NCBI GenBank assembly: GCA_007258455.2
Contig: VDFB02000003.1
Location: 45,821,889-45,885,888, forward strand
Length of the DNA: 64,000 nt
Direction of reading: 5' to 3'
Source: Sequoia sempervirens
Lineage: Eukaryota > Streptophyta > Pinopsida > Cupressales > Cupressaceae
Part shown: piece by piece, positions 12,036 through 22,901 of the stretch
Layout: every line of letters begins with the position of its first letter
How positions within the stretch are numbered: position 1 is the stretch's first letter
Made by a program: the position numbers and the translations under genes
The notes under the pieces: generated by a model
What the model was told of the DNA's origin: nothing
Database searches by the model: none
What the model saw: the letters and a program-made list of their open reading frames with translations, nothing else

Positions 12036-13651
12036 TGTGTCGTAGAAAAATGGACACTTGACATTTTCATGGTCTTTTTAGCCTTTCTTCACAATCCTTG
12101 GTCCATTTTGCTCTGATTTAATGTTGTAATGTGGCTTAAACATTCACATTAGGTCTTTAATATTCAAATTATGGCATCTTGTGAAGGTGTTGTGAAGTGA
12201 TGTAAAATATTTCTACACTTTTCTAGACTCTATTCATTACAATTCACCTAAAAATCACCTTTTCATCACTTATCAAGTCCTATTTTGAAGTGTTATAAAG
12301 TCTTGTAACAATATTTCATGCTTTTATAGGCTTAATTTCACTATTTACACCTTTCTTCTGTGTTATTTGACCCCTTTATGCCCTTATAAGGCTTAATTAA
12401 GTGTGTTTTTGAATGTAAACCCAAAAACAACATTAAATGCAAGATCATTCCTAACACCCACTTTCAAGTCCAAGGTGGACCCATTCACCATGGGTGGCGA
12501 ATGACCCTCTTGGCTCAAAATTCAAAATATTTCAAAGTTTCTTTTGGGTTTTTATTCACCTTATGTCGCCCTGTGATGAGGTATCTTCGGGTTACTAAGG
12601 CACAAGTGTGTATAAATAAGTGTTTTTACATCCATTTTAACCCTCATTCATCAAGTTCACTTATTCACTCATTCATTCAAGCATTCAAGCACTTTGCATC
12701 ATTCAATCAAGCATCAATCAAGTATTTTGGAGCAACCATTGTTATATCTTGATATTTCTTCAATAAGATTGGTGAGTTTAAGACATTTGCATGTTGTTTA
12801 TTCATCTTTCCTTTTTCATTTCATTCCATTTCTTCATTAAGGGTTTGATTACCAAAGTGAGATTTGACCAAGGAAAATCCCTATAACCAAACCCTTAACC
12901 ATTTTTCCCCTTTTGCATGTGTGTGTCCAGACTTTTGTATGCAGATTTTCCAAGAAATTAGGTGTTGAAAGGTGGTCAACAAGTCAACAAAGTGTTTCAA
13001 GTCAACTACAACCTATTTCAAGCTTGGAGACAACCTAGAGTCTATTTTCAGTAGATTTGACTCCATCAACCTAACAAGTAGATAACTTCTGATCTGGTGC
13101 TACAGAATTGGTTCTTGATTTCACAAAAAATTGGGAGAGGACTAATTCACCATCAATGGCGAATGAGTCCCACGTTAAGGCTAGAAATCCATATTTTGTC
13201 AGATTCTGGATCTCGACACTCATAAACCAATTTCTAGAAGTTTTCATCAGAAGTAGGACTGATTCGCCATCAGTGGAAAATGAGTCGCACTGGTGATTTT
13301 TAGTGATCTTTGTTAGCCTTCGGGACACTCCAGATTCCTCATTCTTTGCCCAGGTGCACTCTGATTCAGCCTTCTTCTTTTCTATTTTGCATTTGTTTAT
13401 GTTTAGTTCATGCTTGCATATCATATTGTGTTTTCAAACATTGCATATTTCTTAGATTTTGCATTCATAATCAGTCAAATAGTTCATTTAGTTGCACTTA
13501 TATCATCTCGTTTAGTCTAAATAACATCATACACATCCTAATTTGAGTTTCACATTGATTTTTTGTGAGGTTTTTATCTCTCCTTTTAGGTGATACATCT
13601 TAAGAGTGCAAGAGTAGCCTATAATCCTCACGCCCAAAAACATATGGTTCA
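12036..13651 (+). repeat. 3' LTR of gag-only element copy B (1616 bp)
   Basis: It starts TGTGTCGTAG and ends GGTTCA, is collinear with 6305-7938, and is followed by the CCCAC duplication (13652-13656). TATAAATA is at 12611. Confidence 0.8.
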
Positions 13652-14004
13652 CCCACTGGTCCACTTTGTGGGTAATTGTTGACGCTAGCTATGGCTACAT
13701 TCACACGATGGAGAAACTTAGGCCAAACTAGGTGCTCCACTACTCTCATTTCCCAATCATGACACTTGGAGGTACAAATAATAGTGTATAAAAAATGCTC
13801 TAGAAGTGTAGAATTGTGCACAGGAAGTTTGTTTATAAACATGTCTCCCAGTATGCAACACATCACTTCCTCTTCAACTTCACTCTAGAAAATTACGACC
13901 TCTTTCATCTAGTCGGATAAATGCCTGAAGAAGGGGATGCATTTGATCTCTTCAATGGAAATGAATTCATTCATGGATACTCTGTCACTCTAAGCACTCG
14001 CCAT
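13652..14004 (-). pseudogene. 5' piece of the unidentified minus-strand frame split by the LTR element
   Basis: An ATG at 14004 opens a minus-strand frame that includes FISIEEIKCIPFFRHLSD, a block with CCILGDMF and NSTLLEHFLY, and a WPKFLHRV segment. It then runs into the LTR at GPVG. The frame is broken by three TAG codons near its start and is otherwise in phase. On removing the 7.3-kb insertion and one CCCAC copy it joins the piece at 6119-6304. The joined frame is about 165 codons or more. I do not recognise the protein; it could be a host gene fragment or an older transposon ORF. Confidence 0.45.
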
Positions 14005-15276
14005 GTTTGACACTTCAAGTTGGTGAAGTGTGGTGGTACCTGTTAAATTTATAGAAGGTTGGAAAGACATTTGAACTGAAGATGATCAAGGCTATAGGAT
14101 GGTAATGCAATCAAAATTAATAGTTGATATGATTGGAATTTAAGTTATATTCCCAATTGATCTTCTAGTTGTATAGCTTGCATGTTTATTTCCATTACAC
14201 CTCTGCAACAACTATTTAATGGTTAATTTGTGAGATATGCAAACTACTCAAGAATTGACGGCCACAAAGTAGGAGTTAAATCAAGAAATACTCAAAAAAC
14301 ACTCGATGTATTATCATTAGTGATGTAATCATTCTGGTTATGTATTATTTCTCGACTGTCAGTTTTCAAGATGAATGGTTAAGTGGCAATAAATTATTAC
14401 TACAATTTATTAGTAGTTGTCGAAGAGAAGAAGAAGACCCCTTTATCTTGGTATAGAATGATTCAATGAGGGTCTAATTCCTGGAGAGTATACTGTGTTG
14501 TATTTAAGGGAGGAACATTTCTTTTTGTTTTGAGTCCATTTGTTTTCTTATTGCAATAATGCATGATCTGTGTGTTGTGAGTTGAATGTAATGTTGATCG
14601 TATTGATCTATGAGTCATGTGCAAAACTAGAATATATTTTTTGTGTTAAATCTATTCAACTACATTTATTTCATTTATTGTAATTATGAAATCTCTCTCT
14701 TTCTCTCTCTTTCATTCGCATTCTTAATCAGTCATTCTAGTATGTGTGCTAGTTGATTAGTGATCCTTTAAATTTACTTTGCATTAGCAACATTTTTATG
14801 GGTTGATGTTTGTCACCTTTACTAATTTTTGGTTAAAAGTGTTGCAAGTATGAGGGTGTTTTCATTGATTTTAATTGGTTGTTGTTGTCATTGATGTCAA
14901 CTATATGTAAGGAAGTTGGTTATTGGTTGTATATGTCAAGGATATTGAGAAAATTGTAATAAAGAAGGTTTACAAGTTGTGCATGCATAGTTGTGATGTT
15001 GAAGAAGTGCTATGAGTACATAGAGTTATCCTTATGTTGCTATGTCTAGAGATGTGTTAGAGTGAAGTATGTGCTATAATGATGTTTCTGGTACTTGGTT
15101 TCCAAGTTCTTTTTAGAAAATTTGATAAATAGAGGAAATACTGTCATGTAGGTATATAGTGTATGCTCTGGGATATGCTTTGCATTTCTTCTAGGTTGAT
15201 ACTATGCTTGTGCAGATCTGAGGTATTTTTCATAATTGTTGGTAGTCTCTATATCCATAAATTGGGTTGTTGGATC
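14005..15276. other. Gene-free interval with a short (CT)n microsatellite
   Basis: A CTCTCT-rich stretch lies at about 14689-14716. The rest is unassigned AT-rich sequence and no coding frame with a domain is seen. Confidence 0.5.
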
Positions 15277-17846
15277 TGTTATCTCCTAGAAATGCACCCT
15301 ATGCAAAGTTACGAAAAACTGAGCTTTCTAGAGAAACATGGGATCATTTCAAGGCTGTGGGTCACCTAAGGTTGAAATCAACCTCCGGATGAGGCCGGCT
15401 CCTAACTAGTAATATCACTTAACTACTAATCTTTGTGAGGTAAAGGGAGAAGGAATACATAAATTGAAAATTACTCCTATGGTGATACACCAAATTTTTT
15501 CAAACATGAACAGCTGATTAACACACAGTTTACAATCAACCAGTAAAAGTTGATATGCACAACTCAATACTCATGATATTGCATAAATGTTTCATAGGAA
15601 AGCTACGATACAAACAGTCCTAGAAGGATGATAAATTCTCCTCACAACTAAAATTTGTTTGCATCACCAAAATAACCTATAACCTGCAATATACACATCT
15701 CCTCTACTTAAAAGTACTATTAATGAGAAAATTGAGAAGGAATAAGAGAAACTCACATGTAAATTTATCAATCATTCAACACACTCAATGAAACAGATAA
15801 CTGAGAAGGCAGAAGTTGCTTTCTTTATTGATCTCCAAAGGTGAAACTGTACATACAATGTCTCTAAATGAGCTAAAAAACTCAGTATTCTCCTCTAAGG
15901 ACTCTCAAAAGTCACAAAGCAGAAAATATGCAAGTAAAAACTCCCTACAAAAAAGGAAAAAATGCCATATATACGAAAACTAAAAGTGTCGACCCTTTTT
16001 TTTTTAGTGTTTACAAAATATCAATTTTCAGAAGGGTCAACCCTCAGATCTTTTGGAAATAAAGCTAATGCATTCAATGTGCATCCTCCATGTCCACGTC
16101 GGTGAAAGATCACTCCAGGGATGGCACTTTAGATTTTTTGCAACCATGCATTTAATGTACTAATCTCAGACCTTCGTGTCTAGTCTTGAACTTTTTTAAA
16201 GAGCTGCCTTGAATGCCCTTGGAGCGTTGCCATTAATATCAATCTTCCTTTTGCTAGTAGACCTCACAGCTGTCCTGAGACTAACAACTTCTTCTTTCTT
16301 TCAGCCTTCTTCTTGCTCAAGATCTTTCTGTAAGTTGACTTCCCCTGCAAGAAGCTTCAGACTTTCCCATTAGATCTCCACACCATTGTTCACCGAGCTA
16401 CTCCATTTACTTTTGATCTCAGAGTAAGTCTGTGTCAATTATGCTCTGTTGATCTCGTTCACAAAAGTAGTCAAACAGTCAAACAGCTAATGGTTCACCT
16501 TTGGTTCTCTCTGATTGGTTGAACATATGCCACACAAGCTCCCAGGCAGTCAAAGGTTATTCAGCCAGAATCACATGTCGGTGAGACACTGGCCGTGTCT
16601 CCCCGATGCTATCATACTCTATAACAACATCAACATAGCACACATCTATTGGGAGGACTTCATAGTGAGCAACAAAAGTTACACCGATGTCAAATATGGT
16701 CGCCCAGACTATCACTGTCGGCCAGAGGTCACAACGAGTGCAAGTCATTCAGCCAAGAGTCTCGGTGAGCCTCAAGAGTTATATTTCCATCATATAAACC
16801 ATCAACAAGACAAACATTCATTGGTAAGGGGTCATACCAGGTTTCATTAGCCATACTGATATCCTTTTCCATCAGTGAGACCTCACTTGTAGGCAGGACA
16901 TCATGCCGAGCGCAAATCTTCCGCTCGAAGTCTCCCCGATCTCGACCTTGTGGACCACTATCGGCAAGAGCTTCTCGGTCGGCAAGAGATTACACCAAAG
17001 GCATAACCTTCGGTGAGACATTCAGCAGTCGGCAAGACCTTACACCAAGCGCCTTTTCATTTCGGCAAGACCACCCTCAGTCGGGGAGACATCATAGCTA
17101 GCGAAGGTACAAACTTTCGTCGAGACCTCCATCTGTCGGCAGGACCTTATGCCGAAGGAAAAATCCTTCGGCAAGCTCATTTCATCATCTGTTGGCAAAA
17201 CCCTAGCGGGTCGGGAAGACTTCTCAGTGAGGCCATACATTTCGGTGAGAGCCTATTTCACTTCAGGGAGACTTGCTTGGTCGGCGAGACCTTTTGCCAA
17301 GCTCAAACTTTATGCCAACGGTGCTTCACTTTGGCAAGATTTCACCCGGTTGGAGAGACTTTCGCCCTTCGCTATCCCCTGTCGTTGAGACTCTACTTAG
17401 TCATTGAGACATTACAACAAACTCCTTTCCTTCGCTGAGACTTCCTCTTGTCAGCCAGACCTTTCGCCAAAATCCTTTCTTTTGGTGACGCTAGCCCTAT
17501 GCAACAGTGGGCAAGACCTCAGCAGTCGAGGAGACATATAAGAACCCATGGCGAATAAAATGTCTAGCTGACCGGTGGATCCCAAATGGATATAACACAC
17601 TACCAGTCAGAAAGACATCTGAAAGGTCGCAGTGACTTTCTTCCTCAGGAGTTTTATGCTAAATCTAACTGAGGCAAGGCTTTCCAATAGACTTCCTTGT
17701 GAAATAGCATCAGATAAAGACCTTCCCAATGAAATCCGAGCACCTACATGCTGGGCTAAACCCTTATGGGAGCCACATTTAATCCATGTGCCGAATTTAA
17801 AACATAATTTCCCCTGATTGAGCCCGTAGGTAAAAATTGGGTAACA
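15277..17846 (-). repeat. 3' LTR of the Ty3/gypsy element (2570 bp)
   Basis: The plus strand begins TGTTATCTCC and ends GGGTAACA, so the ends are TGTTA/TAACA inverted. It is collinear with 24484-27043. On the minus strand it has a TATATAT box near 15968 and AATAAA-type sequence downstream, matching the coding direction. Confidence 0.8.
16560..17560. repeat. CpG-rich degenerate short repeats inside the LTR
   Basis: Dozens of variants of TCGGCAAGACC / TCGGTGAGAC recur about every 20-40 bp. The matching domain is at about 25780-26760 in the other LTR and 50640-51380 in a solo LTR. The rest of the window is AT-rich, so this is a strong local composition shift. Confidence 0.7.
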
Positions 17847-18155
17847 TTTTTGGCGACCTTAGCTGGATGTTTGCCTGCGAAACATGAAACCAGTAGCCTA
17901 AAATTATCCATTGGGCATGGAGTCATTAGGAAAACTTAGAAGTGGATTTAAAACATCATCTTTATACATGGCTCAAATGCATTTGTAACTCATTAGAAGA
18001 CTTGGAAACTTATTGAAAACAAAAAAACTACAGAAGTGAAACTATTTACTGTGCCGAAACAACATTTAGGGAATGCAACAACAACTAAACTAAAGTGCAA
18101 CAATACTTATTGAATGCATAAAATCTAACCTAAAGCATGTACAAGGGGCAACTTA

Positions 18156-19200
18156 TCACACCTCAAAACAAGGCTTGAGGTGTATCCCATTGACTGAGAG
18201 AGGAAGCACTTCACCTTCAGTTGTGGCCAGTTGGTAAGCATTGTGTTCTTTGCAGTCTTTGATAATAAATGGACCCATCCACATGTTGTAAAACTTGGTG
18301 TGATGGCCCGGCCTACCCTTTAGAACATCCCATTTTAGCACAAGATCTCCCACCATGAAATTTATTGATCTAGTTTTCTTATCAAATGTTCTTTTAGTCA
18401 GGATTTGCTAACGTTCCATGTTCTTCATAGCCTTGTTTCTAGTTTCTTCTAACTCCATCAGCTGAGTATGTCTTAAGGCAAGTGGATCAGTTTGTTCAAA
18501 CATGACCAGCTGACTGGCAATGTCCAAGGCAGGCAACTCAGTAGAAATAGGTAATTTTGCTTCTTTACTATACACCAGCATGTAAGGTGAGTTCCCAATC
18601 ACCTTCTTAGGGGTAATTCTATCTGCCCAAAGAGCATTCTTTAGCTTGATGTGCCAATCCCTCTGATTATTTTGAAGCATCCTTTTGATAATGTTAATCA
18701 TATTTTTATTAGTGGACTCTGCAAGTCTGTTTCCCTAAGGATAATAGTTGGAGCTTGTGTTCAAGTAAATGCCATTCTTCAACGCCCAATCAACAACCTT
18801 CAAACCAACAAATGCCAGGGAATTGTCAGAAATTATAGAATCTGGGACTCCAAATCTGCAAACCATGTCTTCATAAAAATTCAACACTGTTGCTTCATTA
18901 GCTTCCTTCAGAGGCAAAGCTTCTGTCCATCGTGTAGAATAGTCCATTGATGTGATAATCCACCGATGGCTTGCACGTGAGGGTGGATTAATTGCCCCTA
19001 TGAAGTCAATTCCCCACTTCATAAACAACTGCTCTATCTGAATTGGTTGCAATGGCAAAGCAACAAGCTTTTCTTTGCCTGAAAACAAGGCACATTTGGA
19101 ACATCTCCTGACATATATATGTGCATTCTTAAACAAGTCAGGCCAATAATAGCCTACTCTCAATATCTTATATTTTGTTGTCCTTGCAGCATAGTGACCT
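18156..19200 (-). pseudogene. Integrase domain with GPF C-terminal motif
   Basis: It has the zinc-binding half CSKC (HHCC finger), a catalytic core with IDFIG (Asp), DSIISDN (Asp) and LAESTNK (Glu), and a C-terminal GDLVLKWD plus MGPFIIK (GPF/Y motif), ending in LKPCFEV at the terminal TGA. TAGs at 18735 (inside YYPxGN) and 18408 break the frame. Integrase would insert the cDNA. The DDE residues are all visible. Confidence 0.8.
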
Positions 19201-19499
19201 CCAGAAGGTCCGTCATGGAACTCATGTAATATCTAATCGACTTGATCATTATCAACACACCTGAGCAGTACTCCACTATGATCTTTCCTATACAACACAT
19301 TATCAATCAAGATGAAGGGAATAGACTGAAGTCAGTAGTACCTCCTCTTCATTCTATTCAGATTAGGTGGACATTCCCCAGCTCTCAAGAAATGTGACAT
19401 CTCCTGCAACCAGCTGGTAGCTTCATCATCTGCTCTCCCAACATTAACCAAAACTGAGTCTCGTTCATCCTCTAATGTTGAAAAGTCTTCGTTAGCCAG

Positions 19500-19890
19500 C
19501 TACTGGCATATACCTTTTCCCCTTACCAATTTAGTGACCTGAATATCCACATCATACTCTATAACTCTTTTGATCCATCCACCCCACTTTTCATTCAAAT
19601 CTTTACTGAGCAAAAATTCTTTCACGCTGGAATGTGCCACTTGTAGATGAATTTTGTTATGAGATAGTAGATGTCTAAATTTCTTCAAAATTTTCACAAC
19701 AGCCAGCACATGTTTTTCTACGAAGGTGTACTTCTGCTCACAATCTTCCAAACCCTTGCTGAAAAAAGCAATGGGCTGCTCCAACCCTTCTACATTTTTT
19801 TGCACCAAGATTGCAGAAATTACATCAAAACTACCAAAAGCGTACAAAGTAAAATCCTTGCTGAAATCTGGGTTAACTAATGTTGGGGCT
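19500..19890 (-). pseudogene. RT-linked RNase H domain
   Basis: The usual Ty3/gypsy RNase H follows RT: an YAFGSFDVISAILVQ block, PIAFFSKGL, EKHVLAVV and a WIKRVIEYD segment. The first Asp of the usual DAS is replaced (FGS), so it is probably inactive. TAA at 19890 and TAG at 19500 flank it. Confidence 0.75.
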
Positions 19891-19899
19891 TAAGCTAAT

Positions 19900-20810
19900 G
19901 CCTCCTTGATCAATTGAAAACTGTCTTTTGCTTCTCGGGTCCATTTAAACTCTACATTCTTTTTTAACATAGCAGCTATAAGGGGTTTTAACAAGGCTGC
20001 TATATTAGGGAGAAACCTTCTAACAAAATTAATATGACCAATGAAACTCTTCTTATGCTAAGGTAAAGGCAGCTCCAAGATTGCTGCAACTCTTTTAGGA
20101 TCCACAATAATTCCTTCCCTAGATATGACATACCCAAGAAGCTTTACTTCATGAATAGAGAAAACACATTTCTTGGGATTCAATGATATACCGAACTCCT
20201 GACAACGTTCAAAAATCTACCTCAAATGGTCAATGTGATCTGTTGTCTTCTTGGAATGGACAGTGATGTCATCAAGGTATACTAAAACAAACTTATACAT
20301 TAAGTTGCTAAAGGCCATGTCCATAGCCTTTTTGAAGGTTTCTCTAGAGTTAGACAAACCAAATGGCATTTTCTTATATGCCATTGTGCCCCACTTTGTG
20401 GTGAATGCAGTTTTAAATTGATCTTCTCCCCTTACCAAAATCTAGTTTTAACCAGAATATCCATCTAGCAAAGAAAAGCATTCAGAACCTGACACACATT
20501 GAAGAATCTACTCCATAGATGGAAGAGGGTGCTTGTCCATTAACAAAGCTTTGTTCAAATCTCTGAAGTCTACACATAATCTAAGCTCCCCATCTTTCTT
20601 CCTGACGGGAACTAGATTTGCAACCCAACTAGTATGCTTAATGGGAAAGATAATCCCACTTTCTATAAGCCTGCAAACTTCTTTTTGCATTAATGGCTCC
20701 AGTTTGGGATTAACTAGCTTTTGTTTCTGCCTTATGGGTTTAGCTACTGGCTCCAATTCTATTGTATGTTGTGCAAGATGTGGATCAAATCCCTTCAAAT
20801 CTTCATACTC
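19900..20810 (-). pseudogene. Reverse transcriptase domain
   Basis: Visible RT motifs in order are: IESGIIFP with WVANLVPVRKKDG, LRLCVDFRDLNKA, a GYSG segment, MPFGLSN, and the catalytic YLDD (VLVYLDDITVHS, about 20270), followed by KKCVFS and LLGYVIS. Stops are mostly TAG (20811, 20508, 20442, 20217, 20058), with TAA at 20448. The catalytic Asp pair is intact. Confidence 0.85.
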
Positions 20811-21239
20811 CTAGGCGAATATGTCAATGAATTCTTGGAATAATTGCAGAAAAGACTGCTTTTCAGTAGTAGTGTTTATTTTTCCTATCTTGAGGCTTCT
20901 CTTGGGTGCAATTTCTAAATCCTCATAATGATCTTGCTGAACCAGTAAATTGGCTTTGTTACTTTTAGCCTGATCATCAAAGTTGAAAATACTTTCTAAG
21001 GTGACCAAACCTTTAGGCAACTTGTTATTCTTTAATTGCAGTACCTGGTCTCCATACTGCTATTTAATTCTCTTTTGGTTTGATGCCACAAACATGTCCT
21101 CTTCAAGTAGAAACTATAGAATCTGCTCATCACTCTCAAAGACCTACCAGTTAACATTGTTGTCGAGCATTGAAGGCCTGATAATAACCTTGATGTGCTG
21201 CTGATTACACTCCTTCCTTATGCTATTCGGAATATCAAA

Positions 21240-21625
21240 CTGATCTCCCACAACTGCTAATCTGACAGCATGCTAATTCTAATTTCTTGGAATTGAAATG
21301 ATATTGAAAGCCTCAAAATCCTTAATGAGGTCCCAAACCCTATGCTTATACAATTTAAGAACATCATTTTTAATAGTGTTCAAGCCTCTAACCTGATTTA
21401 CTATCAATTCACTATCCCCATGTACCTTCAAACACTTAATTCCACATTTCCTCGCCCATTCCAGCCCTTGAATAAGACCTTCATATTCAGCTATGTTATT
21501 AGTGCACGAAAATGCAAACCTAAAGGCTGCATAATATCTTTCATCTCTTGAGGAAACCAAGAATGCACCCCCACCAACGCCATGTCTGCTCCTTGAGCCA
21601 TCAAAATACATTTCCCAAACCTCGT
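21240..21625 (-). pseudogene. Extra RNase H domain upstream of RT
   Basis: The domain has YFDGS (first Asp), NIAEYEGLIQGL (Glu) and HGDSELIVNQV (second Asp), then NxNxHAVRLA at the end, where the usual HAD has become HAV, so the fourth catalytic position is lost. Two TAGs lie at 21279 and 21273. This type, with AEYxALxxGL and GDSxLVxxQV, is like the archaeal-type RNase H known from Tat Ty3/gypsy elements. In the fragment at 29.1-30.7 kb the same kind of domain sits immediately before integrase; here it lies between protease and RT. Confidence 0.75.
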
Positions 21626-21699
21626 CTTGTTGATCATAATCATTCATTGGCCTCTTAACCAAGTTAGGCATCACTACATCAGCTTCTTGAAACATGTAG

Positions 21700-22330
21700 T
21701 TACCCATACCAGCATCTGACACCAAGTCACTTTCATCACTAGAAGTTTGGCCTACTGTCCACTCATCTAAAAGTATATCAAGAATATCACCAACAACAAT
21801 GCGAGAATTAGAGACAACAGCACGCTCGTCTGGTTCAAAGATTATGCAATTTGCATTTATCGCACTAGGTATATAGGGTTCTATATTGTCTTTTGCAAGT
21901 AACTCAGAATTAATGGTTACCTTGGTTCCATACCTAGTATGGAACAACATGTGAGACCAGTCAGACGAAAGGTATCCCCCTATTTTAGCCGTAAACTCTC
22001 TTGACAAACATAACCCAAAATACAGAGGAAAATTTGCCACATAAATGTCTTGGGAAATTGAAAAATTAGGGAAAGCATGCAGAGTTAAGTTAGCATCTTT
22101 GATAAGACCCACTGTATTAACAGATGAGCCATCCAACTGGACTACTCCTTTCTCTAAAGGTTCATACTTTAAACCTAACGGATCATCTACTTGCTTGGGC
22201 ATCACAGAACAGGTAGCACCACTATCTACCATACAATTGTGCACTAAATTTTTTCCAATAATCAATGAAACATAGAATAGAGGAGGTCTCGCGTTCTTAC
22301 CTTGAATCGTAGATTTCCCCTTGCTACTAG
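21700..22330 (-). pseudogene. Aspartic protease domain of the Ty3/gypsy polyprotein
   Basis: The retroviral-type active site VDSGAT is at about 22212-22226 within an open stretch from 22946 to 21279. A LGLKYEP block and a hydrophobic LTLHAF segment follow, as in plant Ty3/gypsy proteases. It would cut the polyprotein. The active-site residues are intact. Confidence 0.8.
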
Positions 22331-22901
22331 GATTAGCAACTTTCCCTTGATCATCATTAGCCATCACGACCTTTTGGGAATCAGTAGCAACTTGTTCAAG
22401 ATTTATATATTCAAATAATTCCTTTTTAAGTAGATCAGCCTGTCCAGGAATGCTCAAGGAGTCCCACATGGTCATATTCACGTTCATCTTCTTCATGTTG
22501 TCCACAATGTTATAAGGTACAGTTAAAGGTACCTTCTGATGTACTTTAGTAGCAACCGGTTCTTTATTCTTGTGAGGCTGCTCATTGATTGGTAAGACAA
22601 TAGTTCCTTTTGGTACATTTAGAATAGGTGTGGATGATGCTTCTACAGTTGCAAGCCCCTTCTTCCTATCAGCTGATTGCTCCACCTCCAAAGCTCTTTT
22701 CTTAGCTCGTGTATTGGCTACAATTGCGGAATCAACATTCACACCACAAAACTCTTCACTTTTCCAATTTAAAAAAGTAGTCTCATTAAAATTTATATCT
22801 GGTTGTTGTTCAGGTATATTAGCAGGTGCATCTGGCTGTGGGCTAACAGTATTTTGGACCATAAATGCCTGATTAACTACCCCATTTGAGCATGAGGCTA
22901 G

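Larger units (their letters stand above)
6305..13651 (+). mobile_element. Complete gag-only LTR retrotransposon, copy B (TR-GAG type)
   Basis: The two LTRs are 6305-7938 and 12036-13651, with a 5-bp CCCAC duplication outside and a purine-rich tract just before the 3' LTR. The 4.1-kb internal region encodes only a gag-like protein (8350 to about 9225, resuming after 10014). I see no protease, RT, RNase H or integrase. Removing the 784-bp insertion at 9230-10013 leaves about 3.3 kb of native internal sequence. This is the layout of non-autonomous gag-containing LTR elements that depend on a partner for polymerase. The end of gag resembles Ty3/gypsy Tat-type gag, so a Ty3/gypsy partner is likely by inference. 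Confidence 0.8.

Noticed and set aside
16515..17438. Frames in the LTR at 16.5-17.4 kb (and the copies at 25.8-26.6 kb)
   Set aside because: They arise from the CpG-rich TCGGNGAGAC repeats, which happen to lack stops.
17847..17999. Extending the Ty3/gypsy LTRs to 17999 and 27196 because the two copies match that far
   Set aside because: Two solo LTRs with target duplications start at the TGTTACC equivalent of 17846 and 27043, so the extra match is internal sequence.
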